Below are positions 51,403 through 59,998 of a stretch of DNA of 64,000 nucleotides, piece after piece; position 1 is the stretch's first letter, and each line of letters opens with the position of its first letter. Source of the DNA: Frigoribacterium sp. Leaf186 (GTDB taxonomy: Bacteria > Actinomycetota > Actinomycetes > Actinomycetales > Microbacteriaceae); the NCBI RefSeq assembly GCF_001423905.1, contig NZ_LMPQ01000006.1:95353-159352 (forward strand). Reading direction: 5' to 3'. Both the position numbers and the translations under genes were made by a program. The notes under the pieces were generated by a model. The model had not been told where the DNA came from. It did no database searches and worked only from the letters and a program-made list of their open reading frames with translations.

Positions 51403-54400
51403 GTGTACCTCGACGACGACCGGGTGGTCACCAGCCCGTCCGACCTGACGACCTGGGCCGCGTGCGAGTGGTCGTTCCTGCGGCGGCTCGATGCGAAGCT
51501 CGGTCGGGTCGAGGCCGTCGCCGACGCCTCCGACGACATGCTCGACCGCACGGCCCGGCTCGGCGACGCGCACGAGCTGCGCTACCTCGAGGCCCTGCGA
51601 GTGACCCGCGACGTCGTCGAGTTCGTGCGCCCGGCGCCCTCGGGCTACGCGGCGGCCGCCGAGGAGGCGCGGCGCGCGATGGCGTCCGGGGCCGACGTGC
51701 TCTTCCAGGCGACCTTCTTCGACGGCTCGTTCATCGGCTTCAGCGACTTCGTGGTGCGCACCGACGCCGGCACCTACGAGGTCTACGACACCAAGCTGGC
51801 GCGGCACGCGAAGATCCCCGCCCTGTTGCAGGTGGCGGCGTACACCGACCAGATCCGGGCGCTCGGGTTGCCCTCGGCCGACACCGTCCGGCTCGTGCTC
51901 GGCGACGGCAGCGAGAGCGTGCACGACGTCGCCGACGTGCTGCCGGTCTACCGCGTCCAGCGCGACCGGTTGCGGTCCGCCCTCGACGACCGTCTCGCCG
52001 CCGACGCGCCGCTGGCCTGGGGCGACCCGGGCGTCACGGCCTGCGGGCGCTGCGCGGCGTGCCAGGCGCAGGTCGACGAGCACCGCGACCTCGTGCTCGT
52101 CGCAGGCCTGCGCGGTGAGCAACGTCAGCGGCTGAACCAGGCCGGCGTCGGCACGATCGACCAGCTGGCGGCGTCGACCGGCCCCGTCGCCGGCATCGGC
52201 GCGACGGCCCTCACCCGGCTGCGCGGCCAGGCCCGCGTGCAGCTCGCGACCGAGCGGGGGCAGGCGGGTGCGCCGGCCGTCGAGGTCGTCGACGCGGCGG
52301 CCCTGCGCACCCTCCCTCGGCCCGACCCGGGCGACGTGTTCTTCGACTTCGAGGGTGACCCGCTCTACACCGAGGGCGACGGTCGGGCGTGGGGGCTCGA
52401 CTACCTCTTCGGGCTGGTCGAGGCCGACGGCACGTTCCGCGCCTTCTGGGGTCACGACTTCGCGGGGGAGCGGCAGGCGCTGATCGACTTCCTCGACTAC
52501 CTCGCCGAGCGGCGCCGACGGTTCCCCGACCTGCACGTCTACCACTACGCCTCGTACGAACGCAGCCACCTGCTCTCGCTCGCCGCCCGGCACGGCGTGG
52601 GCGAGGACGCCGTCGACGACCTGCTGCGCGACGGCGTGCTCGTCGACCTCTATCCGGTCGTCCGCCAGGCCCTGCTCGTCGGCTCGCGCAGCTACTCGCT
52701 GAAGAAGCTCGAGCCCCTCTACATGGGTGACGACCTGCGGCAGAGCGACGTCACGACGGCCGCCGCGAGCATCACGATGTACGTCGACGCGATCGCCGAA
52801 CGCACCACGGGCGACCCCGCTCGTGGCGACCTCATGCTCGACGAGGTCCGCGACTACAACGAGTACGACTGCCGGTCGACCCTTCGGCTGCGCGACTGGC
52901 TGCTCGAGCTCGCCGACCGTCACGGCTCGCCCGCCGACGACCCCGACGGGCCGACGGCGCCCGACCCGCTCGAGCTGGCCCGGGTGCCGCGCGAACCGAA
53001 CCCGGTCGCCGTCGGCCTCGCGGCGCACGTGGCCGACGTCGACCCGCTCGACCGCACCCCCGACCAGACTGCGATCGCCCTCGCGGCGTCGGCCATCGAC
53101 TACCACCGCCGCGAGGCCAAGACGTTCTGGCAAGAGCACTTCGACCGGCTGCGCAACCCCGTCGACGACTGGGCCGACACCCGCGACGTGTTCGTCGTCG
53201 AGACGGCCTCGGTCGAGCGCGAGTGGCAGAAGCTGCCCCGGGCCCGCAAGCTCAGCCGTGAGCTGCGGTTGCGCGGGCGGCTCGCCCCCGGCAGCCGCCT
53301 CACCGAAGGAGGCGCGCCCTACGCCGTCTACGACGCCCCCGTTCCGGCCGGGGTCGCCTCGCTCGGCCCGGGGCTGCGCGGTGCCGTCGGCTCGACCGTG
53401 GTCGAGGCCGGCCCGAACGGCGACCGCCACGAGGTCGTGCTGCTCGAACGCGTCACGGGCGACGACGACCGCCACGACGCCGTCCCCGTCGCGCTCACCC
53501 CGGCCGCGCCTCCCCGGGCCACCCCGCAACCCGAGGCGATCGCCGAGTGGGGCGGGCGCGTGCTCGACGCCCTGCCCGAGATGTTGCCCGACCCGGCGTT
53601 CGACCTGCTGCGACGGCAGCCCCCGCGCCGGCGATCCGGCGGCGCGCCCGCAGCCGTGGTCGGGCTCGACACCGTCTCGGCCGTCGTCGAGACCCTGCTC
53701 GACCTCGACCGGTCGTACCTGGCGGTGCAGGGCCCGCCCGGCACGGGCAAGACCTACGTCGGCTCGCGCGTGATCGCCCGACTGGTGCGCGAGCACGGCT
53801 GGCGGGTCGGCGTCGTCGGGCAGTCGCACGCGGTCGTCGAGAACGTGCTGCGGGCGGCGATCTCGGCCGGGGTCGACCCCGAGCGCGTCGGCAAGGTGCC
53901 GAAGTCGGGCACGACCGCCGAGCAGGCCGACGAGCAGCCGTGGCGCGCCCTGAAGTCCGGCGGCGAGGCCGCGTTCCTGGCCGAGGCCGACGGCGGGGCG
54001 GGTGGTGCGGGCGACGAGGGTGCCGGTGCCGTCGGTGCCGGTGCCGGTGCCGGTGCCGGCGCCGACGGCGGCGGGCAGGCCGTGGGTGCCGTCTTCGGGG
54101 CCACCGCCTGGGGGTTCGCGAACGCCGACAAGGTGGCCCGCGCCTCCCTCGACCTGCTCGTCGTCGACGAGGCCGGGCAGTTCTCGCTCGCCTCGACCGT
54201 CGCGGCCTCGGTCGCGGCCACCCGGTTGCTGTTGCTCGGCGACCCGCAGCAGCTGCCGCAGGTCAGCCAGGGCAGCCACCCCGAGCCGGTCGACGAGTCG
54301 GCCCTCGGCTGGCTGGCCGACGGCCACGACGTGCTGCCCGACCGGTACGGGTACTTCCTGTCGACGACCTGGCGAATGCACCCGGCGCTCTGTGCCCCGG

Positions 54401-54966
54401 TCAGCGAGCTGTCGTACGGCGGGGCGTTGACGGCCCACGCGTCCGACCGGAGGCTCGACGGCCTCACGCCCGGGCTGCACGTCGAGCCCGTGACGCACGT
54501 CGGCAACACCACCTCGTCGGTCGAAGAGGCCCGCGCAGTGGTCGAGATCGTCCGCTCGGTGGTCGGCCTCGACTGGTCCGACGGCGACGGCACGAGGCCC
54601 CTGGCCCCGGCCGACGTGATCGTCGTCGCGCCCTACAACGCCCACGGGGCCGTGCTGCGCGACCACCTCGACGCCGCAGGGTTCGACGAGACCCCAGTCG
54701 GCACGGTCGACCTGTTCCAGGGGCAAGAGGCGGTCGTTGCCGTGGTGTCGCTGGCGGCGTCGAGTGCGGCGGACATCCCGCGCGGCCTCGACTTCTTGCT
54801 GATGCCGAACCGGCTCAACGTGGCGTTGTCGCGGGCGAAGTGGGCGGCGTTCCTGGTGCACTCGCCGCTGCTCGCGACGGGGTTGCCCACCTCGATCGCA
54901 GGGCTCGGGCTGCTCAGCGGATTCTTGCGGCTGACCGGACAGGGCCAGCCGGTCGACCCCCGCTGA
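51403..54966 (+). CDS. TM0106-family RecB-like nuclease fused to SF1 helicase
   Basis: The 1187-residue protein starts with a PD-(D/E)xK-type domain: VTSPSDLTTWAACEWSF, GSFIGFSDFVV, and YEVYDTKLARHAK with the lysine, followed by cysteines CGRCAACQ that could hold an iron-sulfur or zinc site. A middle RNase H-like domain has DVFFDFEGDP and YDCRSTLRLRDW. The C-terminal UvrD/Dna2-like helicase has VQGPPGTGKTYVGSRV, VVDEAGQFSLAS, LLLGDPQQLPQV, DLFQGQEAVVAVVSLA and NRLNVALSRAKW. It is a probable DNA repair nuclease-helicase. GGAGGAG precedes the GTG at 51403. A Gly-Ala linker encoded by GGTGCC hexamers separates helicase motifs I and II. Confidence 0.88.
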   Translation: MYLDDDRVVTSPSDLTTWAACEWSFLRRLDAKLGRVEAVADASDDMLDRTARLGDAHELRYLEALRVTRDVVEFVRPAPSGYAAAAEEARRAMASGADVLFQATFFDGSFIGFSDFVVRTDAGTYEVYDTKLARHAKIPALLQVAAYTDQIRALGLPSADTVRLVLGDGSESVHDVADVLPVYRVQRDRLRSALDDRLAADAPLAWGDPGVTACGRCAACQAQVDEHRDLVLVAGLRGEQRQRLNQAGVGTIDQLAASTGPVAGIGATALTRLRGQARVQLATERGQAGAPAVEVVDAAALRTLPRPDPGDVFFDFEGDPLYTEGDGRAWGLDYLFGLVEADGTFRAFWGHDFAGERQALIDFLDYLAERRRRFPDLHVYHYASYERSHLLSLAARHGVGEDAVDDLLRDGVLVDLYPVVRQALLVGSRSYSLKKLEPLYMGDDLRQSDVTTAAASITMYVDAIAERTTGDPARGDLMLDEVRDYNEYDCRSTLRLRDWLLELADRHGSPADDPDGPTAPDPLELARVPREPNPVAVGLAAHVADVDPLDRTPDQTAIALAASAIDYHRREAKTFWQEHFDRLRNPVDDWADTRDVFVVETASVEREWQKLPRARKLSRELRLRGRLAPGSRLTEGGAPYAVYDAPVPAGVASLGPGLRGAVGSTVVEAGPNGDRHEVVLLERVTGDDDRHDAVPVALTPAAPPRATPQPEAIAEWGGRVLDALPEMLPDPAFDLLRRQPPRRRSGGAPAAVVGLDTVSAVVETLLDLDRSYLAVQGPPGTGKTYVGSRVIARLVREHGWRVGVVGQSHAVVENVLRAAISAGVDPERVGKVPKSGTTAEQADEQPWRALKSGGEAAFLAEADGGAGGAGDEGAGAVGAGAGAGAGADGGGQAVGAVFGATAWGFANADKVARASLDLLVVDEAGQFSLASTVAASVAATRLLLLGDPQQLPQVSQGSHPEPVDESALGWLADGHDVLPDRYGYFLSTTWRMHPALCAPVSELSYGGALTAHASDRRLDGLTPGLHVEPVTHVGNTTSSVEEARAVVEIVRSVVGLDWSDGDGTRPLAPADVIVVAPYNAHGAVLRDHLDAAGFDETPVGTVDLFQGQEAVVAVVSLAASSAADIPRGLDFLLMPNRLNVALSRAKWAAFLVHSPLLATGLPTSIAGLGLLSGFLRLTGQGQPVDPR
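54018..54066. repeat. GGTGCC hexamer run in the nuclease-helicase gene
   Basis: About seven near-perfect GGTGCC units encode a G-A-G-A linker and keep the reading frame. Slippage here would change linker length without frameshift. Confidence 0.7.
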
Positions 54967-54985
54967 GCGGTGGGTCGACGACGGG

Positions 54986-55762
54986 TCAGCGGGTCGGTCG
55001 TCGCGTGAGCACCTCGGCGCCGTCGTCGGTGATGGCGATCGTGTGCTCGCTGTGCGCGGTGCGGCAGCCGGTCACGCTGCGCAGGGTCCACCCGTCGGCG
55101 TCGGTGACGAGCTGGTCGGTGTCGGTCATCACCCAGGGCTCGAGCGCGAGCAGCAGGCCGGGCCGCAGCCGGTAGCCGCGGCCGGGGCGTCCGGTGTTCG
55201 AGACGTGCGGGTCCTGGTGCATGGTCGAGCCGATGCCGTGGCCGCCGAACTCGACGTTGATCGGGTAGCCCGCCTCCGACAGCACGCTGCCGATCGCGTG
55301 CGACAAGTCGCCGATGCGCGCCCCGGGGCCGGCGGCCGCGATGCCGGCCTCGAGGGCCCGCTCGGTGGTCTCGATCAGGCGGACGCTCTCGGGCGGCCGG
55401 GAGTCGCCCACGACGAAGCTCACGGCCGAGTCCGCCGCGACCCCGTCGAGCACGACGGCGAGGTCGAGCGTCAGCAGGTCGCCGTCGACGAGGCGGCGGT
55501 CGTGCGGCAGCCCGTGCAGGACGGCGTCGTTCACGGCCGTGCAGACGTAGTGCCCGAAGGGGCCCCGCCCGAACGAGGGCGCGTAGTCGACGTAGCACGA
55601 GACCGCGCCGGCTTCGTCGATCATCGTCTTCGTCCACGAGTCGACGTCGAGCAGGTTCGTGCCGACCGTCACCCGGTCGCGCAGCGTCTGCAAGATGGTG
55701 CCGACGAGCGCGCCGGTCGCCCGGGCCCGTTCGATCTCGGAGGGGTTCAAGATCTCGATCAT
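54986..55762 (-). CDS. map: Methionine aminopeptidase, type I
   Basis: The 258-residue metalloprotease has the five metal ligands in order: Asp in LLTLDLAVVLDG, Asp in VAADSAVSFVVG, His in FGGHGIGSTMHQDP, Glu in LALEPWVM and Glu in AHSEHTIAITDDG. It removes the initiator methionine of nascent proteins. The ATG at 55762 is chosen because the extra 17 residues of the longer frame cover the divergent promoter. As actinobacteria usually have another map in the ribosomal-protein region, this may be an extra copy; that cannot be checked here. Confidence 0.92.
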   Translation of the reverse strand: MIEILNPSEIERARATGALVGTILQTLRDRVTVGTNLLDVDSWTKTMIDEAGAVSCYVDYAPSFGRGPFGHYVCTAVNDAVLHGLPHDRRLVDGDLLTLDLAVVLDGVAADSAVSFVVGDSRPPESVRLIETTERALEAGIAAAGPGARIGDLSHAIGSVLSEAGYPINVEFGGHGIGSTMHQDPHVSNTGRPGRGYRLRPGLLLALEPWVMTDTDQLVTDADGWTLRSVTGCRTAHSEHTIAITDDGAEVLTRRPTR

Positions 55763-55830
55763 GGGTGTCCTGCCGTTCTGGTGCCGAAGATCATCCCGGT
55801 AAAGGTATCCCACGAGGCGTCCCGCCGCAC

Positions 55831-55836
55831 TACGCT
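55831..55836 (+). promoter_or_regulatory. -10 box TACGCT, leaderless promoter
   Basis: The box ends six bases before the ATG at 55843. Confidence 0.6.
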
Positions 55837-55842
55837 CGGGGC

Positions 55843-56136
55843 ATGGTCCGACTGCCGCTCACCCCCGCCGAGATCGAGCGCGGTCGCCGTCTCGGCGCCG
55901 TGCTGCGGCACGCCCGCGGCCCCCGGCCGATGCTGCAGGTCGCGCTCGACGCGGGGCTCTCACCCGAGACGCTGCGCAAGATCGAGACGGGCCGCGTGGC
56001 GACTCCGGCCTTCTCCACCATCGCGGCGATCGCTGCCGTGGTCGGCCTGTCGCTCGACGACGTCTGGGCCGAGATCACCCGCGACGGGGTCTCGGTCGCC
56101 GCACCCTCTGCGCTCGACGCGGCCCGCGCCTCCTGA
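55843..56136 (+). CDS. Small XRE-type helix-turn-helix protein
   Basis: The 97-residue protein has one helix-turn-helix: ALDAGLSPETLRKIETGRVATPAFSTIAAIAAVVGLSLDDVW. This is the XRE/Cro pattern with recognition residues SPETLRKIETG. There is no other domain. It is divergent from map and probably a local or global DNA-binding regulator. The ATG at 55843 is fixed by the -10 box; the earlier frame start at 55765 overlaps the map promoter. The C terminus, A-A-R-A-S, ends in a dispersed-word copy. Confidence 0.8.
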   Translation: MVRLPLTPAEIERGRRLGAVLRHARGPRPMLQVALDAGLSPETLRKIETGRVATPAFSTIAAIAAVVGLSLDDVWAEITRDGVSVAAPSALDAARAS

Positions 56137-56229
56137 TCGGCAGCGCCGGCCGTCCTGTCGGCGCCGGCCGTCCCGTCTCAAGCCGGGGCGTGCCGGGGAG
56201 GCGCAGCGTCAGCCCCGGGAGGCGCGGTG
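56137..56229. repeat. Convergent intergenic block of duplicated units
   Basis: GCGCCGGCCGTCC-type units are present twice (about 56147-56177), and a ~21-base unit containing GGGAGGCGC...GTCAGCCCC is duplicated (about 56196-56236). With the reverse word copy at 56125, the copy at 56218 can form a hairpin, so this is a second possible word-built terminator. Confidence 0.5.
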
Positions 56230-56886
56230 TCAGCCCCGCGGGCGAGCCAGCGACCCGAGGTCGAGCCGGCTCGACACCTCGCGCCAGACCTCGTCGGCCA
56301 GTTCGTCGCTCGAGCGGTCGGCGTCGATGGTGACGACGACCTCGTCGGCCCGTTCGATCGCCTCGGCGTAGCCTGCGCGCGCGGCTCGGAGGCGTTCGTC
56401 GACCTCGAACCGGTCGGTCGTCGTGCGTCCGCTGGCGAGGCGCTCGAGCGCGACCTCGGGCGAGACGTCGAGGTAGACGGTCAGGTCGGGCAGCATCAGC
56501 GAGGTGCTGATCGAGTTCGACGAGGCGATCCAGTCGCCGCCCACGTCGGACGCCTGGTAGGCCTGCGACGACAGGTGGTACCGGTCGCAGACGACCGTCG
56601 TGCCGCGCTCGACGATGCCGAGCATGCCGTCGTGGGCGTTCGTGATGTGGTCGAGACGGTCGGCGACGAAGAGTGACGCGATGACGCGGTCGTCGAGGTC
56701 GACGCGCCGGTTGAAGCCGTTGCGGATCAGCGTGCCGACGGGGCCGTTGGTCGGCTCGGCCGTCTGGTGGACGGGCACGCCCGCGTCGCCGAGTCGTGCA
56801 CCCAGCAGCCGGGCTTGCGTCGACTTGCCCGACCCGTCGATGCCTTCGAACACGATGAACGCCCCTCGGGCTGCCTGATCGGTCAC
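56230..56886 (-). CDS. tmk: Thymidylate kinase
   Basis: The 218-residue protein has the P-loop FEGIDGSGKSTQ, the DR(Y/H) motif VVCDRYHLSSQAYQ with the dTMP-binding region, and LTVYLDVSPEVALERLASGR. It phosphorylates dTMP to dTDP. The GTG at 56886 is preceded by TAGGCT six bases away on the minus strand. Its position away from holB, where many actinobacteria keep tmk, may indicate a second, independent copy; this is uncertain. Confidence 0.9.
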   Translation of the reverse strand: MTDQAARGAFIVFEGIDGSGKSTQARLLGARLGDAGVPVHQTAEPTNGPVGTLIRNGFNRRVDLDDRVIASLFVADRLDHITNAHDGMLGIVERGTTVVCDRYHLSSQAYQASDVGGDWIASSNSISTSLMLPDLTVYLDVSPEVALERLASGRTTTDRFEVDERLRAARAGYAEAIERADEVVVTIDADRSSDELADEVWREVSSRLDLGSLARPRG

Positions 56887-57189
56887 CCGACGAGCCTACC
56901 GAGCGGCACGCCTGCCGCGAGACCGGCCGCGGCGCACGACGCGTCGGGCGCGAGGGCGCCGACGGCCGTGGCCCGAGGAGGCGCGGTGAGGTCCCCGATC
57001 CCGCCCTCGACGTCTCCGGTCAGCACACGGTGGTGATCAGTGCAGGGTGCGCGGTCACCGGTGATCGGTGCGGGGCTGAGTGGTGACGACGTGAGTCGTG
57101 GCGCTGCCCTCCGCGCCTGCAGTGACCGGATCGACCGCCGGTCTCGGCTCGTGCTCGCCCCGGTGACGTCTACCGACTCACCGCGCAGG
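56887..57189. other. Intergenic region with no recognised gene
   Basis: These 303 bases hold the tmk promoter (TAGGCT at 56893-56898, minus strand), the last copy of the dispersed word (56977) and GGTGATC/GGTCACC-type short repeats around 57030-57075. I see no credible coding frame. Confidence 0.5.
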
Positions 57190-57654
57190 TCAGTTCTGCA
57201 GCTCGGCCTCCCAGTTGGTCTTCTGGATCTCGACGTCGAGTTCGCGCAGCTCGCGGGCGACGACGTCGGCGCGGTCCCGCAACTCGGCGACCGGCAGGGC
57301 CGAGAACATCCGCAGCTCGCTGCGCAGCTGTCGGTACCCGCCCGAGGCACCGCGGGCGGCGTCGGAGGCGGTCACGAGCAGGGCGTGGGTGGCGCGCAGC
57401 GTCTCGCGGCGGGCCAGGGCCGCGGTCATCGTGTCGCCGCCTGGCAGGGTCGTGCGGGCGTTGGTGAGGTTGATGCGCACGACGAGCGACTCAAGCGTGG
57501 CGAGGGTCTCGACGGCCTGTGCGAGCAGCTCGCCGGCGTCCTCGGTGGGCTCCTCGCCCTCTTGGTAGCGCGCGTTCGCGGTGACGCGGTCGCGCAGCTG
57601 GTCGACCCGGCGCTGGGCATCGGACCGCTGCAGGAGTGCTTCGGCAAGCTTCAT
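57190..57654 (-). CDS. DIP1984-family protein
   Basis: The 154-residue all-helical protein matches the DIP1984 family of actinobacteria: MKLAEALLQRSDAQRRVDQLRDRV at the N terminus, ANARYQEGEEP, and INLTNARTTL. These proteins are predicted coiled-coil bundles with no established function; some are annotated as septicolysin-like. The ATG at 57654 lies at the edge of the AT-richer recombinase region. It is the last gene before the island. Confidence 0.84.
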   Translation of the reverse strand: MKLAEALLQRSDAQRRVDQLRDRVTANARYQEGEEPTEDAGELLAQAVETLATLESLVVRINLTNARTTLPGGDTMTAALARRETLRATHALLVTASDAARGASGGYRQLRSELRMFSALPVAELRDRADVVARELRELDVEIQKTNWEAELQN

Positions 57655-57777
57655 GATGAGAAATCTACGCAGGTCGGGTGCGGCGCGCGTCGTTGGTCTG
57701 CGAGGCGCCCGTTCGACGGTCGTTCACCGGGACACTTGCCAGCCCTCCGCGGCGGGGGTCAAAACCCGGGAAGTACG

Positions 57778-57850
57778 TGGGAATAATGTTCCCATTAGAC
57801 CGGTCCGCAAATAAGCCCGGTGAAGGTGCCTTATTCGCTACAGTGACGGC
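57778..57850 (+). promoter_or_regulatory. Recombinase promoter with two palindromes (possible res/operator sites)
   Basis: TGGGAATAATGTTCCCA (57778-57794) is a 17-base palindrome. GCAAATAAG (57807-57815) and CTTATTCGC (57830-57838) form a second, near-perfect inverted repeat with a 14-base spacer. The latter abuts TACAGT (57839-57844), which ends six bases before the ATG at 57851. The spacing of palindromes resembles resolvase subsites. Confidence 0.6.
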
Positions 57851-58420
57851 ATGCTCATCGGATACGCCCGCGTCTCGACCTCTGGACAGGACGTCGCAGC
57901 GCAGCGTGACGGCCTGCTCGCCCTTGGTGTTGCCGATCGGGACATCTACGTCGACCACGGCATGACCGGAACCAACCGGGCACGCCCGGGTCTCCGAGAG
58001 GCATTGGCCGCGTGCCGCCAGGGTGACACTCTCGTCGTCACGAAGCTCGACCGGCTTGCGCGGTCGCTGCGAGACGCGACCGACATTGCGGACGAGCTCA
58101 CGACAAAGGGTGTCGCGCTTAACCTCGGAGGAGCCGTACACGACCCGACCGACCCCGTCGGCCGGCTGCTCTTCAATGTGCTCGGCATGGTGGCCGAGTT
58201 CGAAGCCGACCTCATCCGGTCCCGCACCCGCGAGGGCATGGCGATCGCCAAGGCCGCTGGCAAGCTCCGTGGACGGAAACCCAAGCTGAACCCGTCGCAG
58301 GAAAAGCACATGGTCGACCTCTACCGAGCCGGCGCGCACACCACGAGCGAGATCGCGGCCCTCTTCGACGTCGCCCGTTCGACGGTTTACCGGGCTTTAC
58401 AGCGCGCCGACCAGCAGTAG
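57851..58420 (+). CDS. Serine recombinase/resolvase (Tn3-type)
   Basis: The 189-residue protein has the catalytic serine in GYARVSTSGQD (Ser9), the arginine cluster TKLDRLARSLRD, EFEADLIRSRTREGMAIAKAAGK and a C-terminal helix-turn-helix (HTTSEIAALFDVARSTVYRAL). It is the size of Tn3-family resolvases and invertases and should cut and rejoin DNA at palindromic sites such as those just upstream. No transposase is visible in the window, so it is a stand-alone gene, the remains of a transposon or the recombinase of an island. Confidence 0.92.
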   Translation: MLIGYARVSTSGQDVAAQRDGLLALGVADRDIYVDHGMTGTNRARPGLREALAACRQGDTLVVTKLDRLARSLRDATDIADELTTKGVALNLGGAVHDPTDPVGRLLFNVLGMVAEFEADLIRSRTREGMAIAKAAGKLRGRKPKLNPSQEKHMVDLYRAGAHTTSEIAALFDVARSTVYRALQRADQQ

Positions 58421-58486
58421 CTCGCGACGCATCTGGCCCGATTCCCGGTGAACCATCGTCTAACGGGCGGCTTGTTCGGGAGGTGC

Positions 58487-59197
58487 TCAGGTGTCTAGCC
58501 GAGCCAACGCGACCGTGGATCCCTGCAAGCGGATTTCTACACTCGTGATCTTCAGGCTGGGAATAGCCGTCGACGCAGACAGATCTGCGGCACGCGAGCC
58601 AGCTGCGTCCCACGTCGCGACGGTAAGCGTGGTGTTGTCCGTTTGTGTGACCACGAGCTCGTATCGGGAGTTGTCTGGCGCATCCGCGCCGTAGTCGCAG
58701 TTCCAATCGAGCCTCGTGCCCCAAGATTTCTCCTCGATCTGCAGACCGGCAGTAAGGGTGGTGGAGTCAGTTCCGGGGTCCATGGGCTGGAACGTCATTT
58801 GGGCCGTCGCTGGGCCGACGTCGTTTCTTGCGCCCACGGCGAGCCCCCCGAAGACGGCGGCAGCAACAGCAGCGGCAACTGCGAGAGCCATGACTCCTCG
58901 GCGGCGGCGTTGACTCTTGCGGAAGCGGTGGGCCATCAGCGACAACGTTTCTGATGGCGCCTGAGTTTCATCCATACCCAGAGGTGAATGGATGGCAAGG
59001 GCCTCTTCCGGCGAGATTCGGCTCAGGATGCCTGGGAGACCCGCAAGTTCCGTCACCGCTTCACGGCAGTTGGCGCAGGTACTGAGGTGCTGCTCGTATT
59101 CGCGACGTTCATCGGTGGGGAGCGCTCCGAGGACGTAGGACGCGTCCCAGTCTTGGTAACGGTCCTCGTTAGCTTGAAGATCGGGATGCTCAGTCAT
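58487..59197 (-). CDS. Anti-sigma factor, RskA-like, membrane-anchored
   Basis: The 236-residue protein has an N-terminal zinc-type anti-sigma domain with YEQHLSTCANCREAV (HxxxCxxC), a basic stretch KSQRRRR, one transmembrane helix (about 100-122) and an extracytoplasmic RskA domain (123-236). It should hold the ECF sigma factor at the membrane and release it by regulated proteolysis. The ATG overlaps the sigma factor stop (ATGA). Codon use is less GC-biased than in the rest of the window. Confidence 0.9.
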   Translation of the reverse strand: MTEHPDLQANEDRYQDWDASYVLGALPTDERREYEQHLSTCANCREAVTELAGLPGILSRISPEEALAIHSPLGMDETQAPSETLSLMAHRFRKSQRRRRGVMALAVAAAVAAAVFGGLAVGARNDVGPATAQMTFQPMDPGTDSTTLTAGLQIEEKSWGTRLDWNCDYGADAPDNSRYELVVTQTDNTTLTVATWDAAGSRAADLSASTAIPSLKITSVEIRLQGSTVALARLDT

Positions 59198-59700
59198 CGT
59201 GTGACGCCCCTTTCTTGGAGGGCTAGCCTCAGCCCGCGTAACCCATAGTGGAGCCGCGATTTCGCGGTTCCTTCTGGGATGCCAAGCCGTCTCGAAATTT
59301 CAGGAATGCTCTGACCAGCGAAGTACGCATCGATGACGATCTGACGGTGGTGGTCGGAGAGCGACGCCAGCGCGTCCGCAACGATGATGCTGTCCAGGAC
59401 GGCATCAGTGCGATCGAGAGCAGTGCCTTCTACCTCGCCAAGGGCTGCCACTTCTCGTCGACTCCGGGCAGATCGTGCGTCGTCGATGACGAGGCGCCGA
59501 GCGACCGTGAACAGCCACGCTTGAGCCGCATCCTTGTCGAGCTCCAGCACCTTAGGACGCTGCCATGCTCTCAGCATCGTCTCTTGAACGATGTCCTCGG
59601 TCAGCGCCGCGTTCCGAGTGAGGCTGTGTGTGTAACGGCGAAGCGCCCCGCCGTGGCACTCGAACAATGTCGACAAAAGCTCGTCACTGGCTCGGGCCAT
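59194..59700 (-). CDS. ECF-family RNA polymerase sigma factor
   Basis: The 168-residue protein has sigma region 2 (LRRYTHSLTRNAALTEDIVQETMLRAWQRP, then AAQAWLFTVARRLVIDDARSARSRR) and region 4 (LSDHHRQIVIDAYFAGQSIPEISRRLGIPEGTAKSRLHYGL). It resembles SigL/SigK-type ECF factors paired with RskA-like anti-sigmas. The ATG at 59700 is my choice; the frame extends 27 residues further upstream to 59781. With the anti-sigma and the nearby COG4315 lipoprotein it forms a module known from other actinobacteria. Confidence 0.9.
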   Translation of the reverse strand: MARASDELLSTLFECHGGALRRYTHSLTRNAALTEDIVQETMLRAWQRPKVLELDKDAAQAWLFTVARRLVIDDARSARSRREVAALGEVEGTALDRTDAVLDSIIVADALASLSDHHRQIVIDAYFAGQSIPEISRRLGIPEGTAKSRLHYGLRGLRLALQERGVTR

Positions 59701-59998
59701 GACCTTCACCGCCTCGCGCCAGTGAAGTCCGGCTAGTGCCTGATCCAGGACCGCCTCTTGTCGTGCCTGTATCGAGCGCACCGAGGAACGCCGATGCGCA
59801 CCAGTGATCGAACCTCATGCCATCGACCAGGCCAGGACATGGGTTCACCGTCTGAGCGGAAGCAGTCGACGTATTCGCACCCACTGTCTCTGCCTTGATG
59901 TCGATGATCAATGCCTTGTGGCTCCTTTGCTCGGGTGGGGTTGTGGAGCTGCGAGGGCCTGCAACCCGGAGAGTTCTGTCCGGCAGGCAGGCGTGCGA
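59701..59998. other. Intergenic region between lipoprotein and sigma genes
   Basis: These 298 bases hold the sigma factor promoter region. A TTG-initiated minus-strand frame (59684-59911) has no recognisable domain. I see nothing else I can support. Confidence 0.4.

Noticed and set aside
50593..54861. 1422-codon minus-strand frame opposite the nuclease-helicase
   Set aside because: Same reason: composition is that of the complement of a high-GC gene, and it spans two genes and a promoter.
59684..59911. Small minus-strand frame upstream of the sigma factor
   Set aside because: TTG start, no recognisable domain and overlap with the sigma factor N terminus. I cannot support it as a gene.
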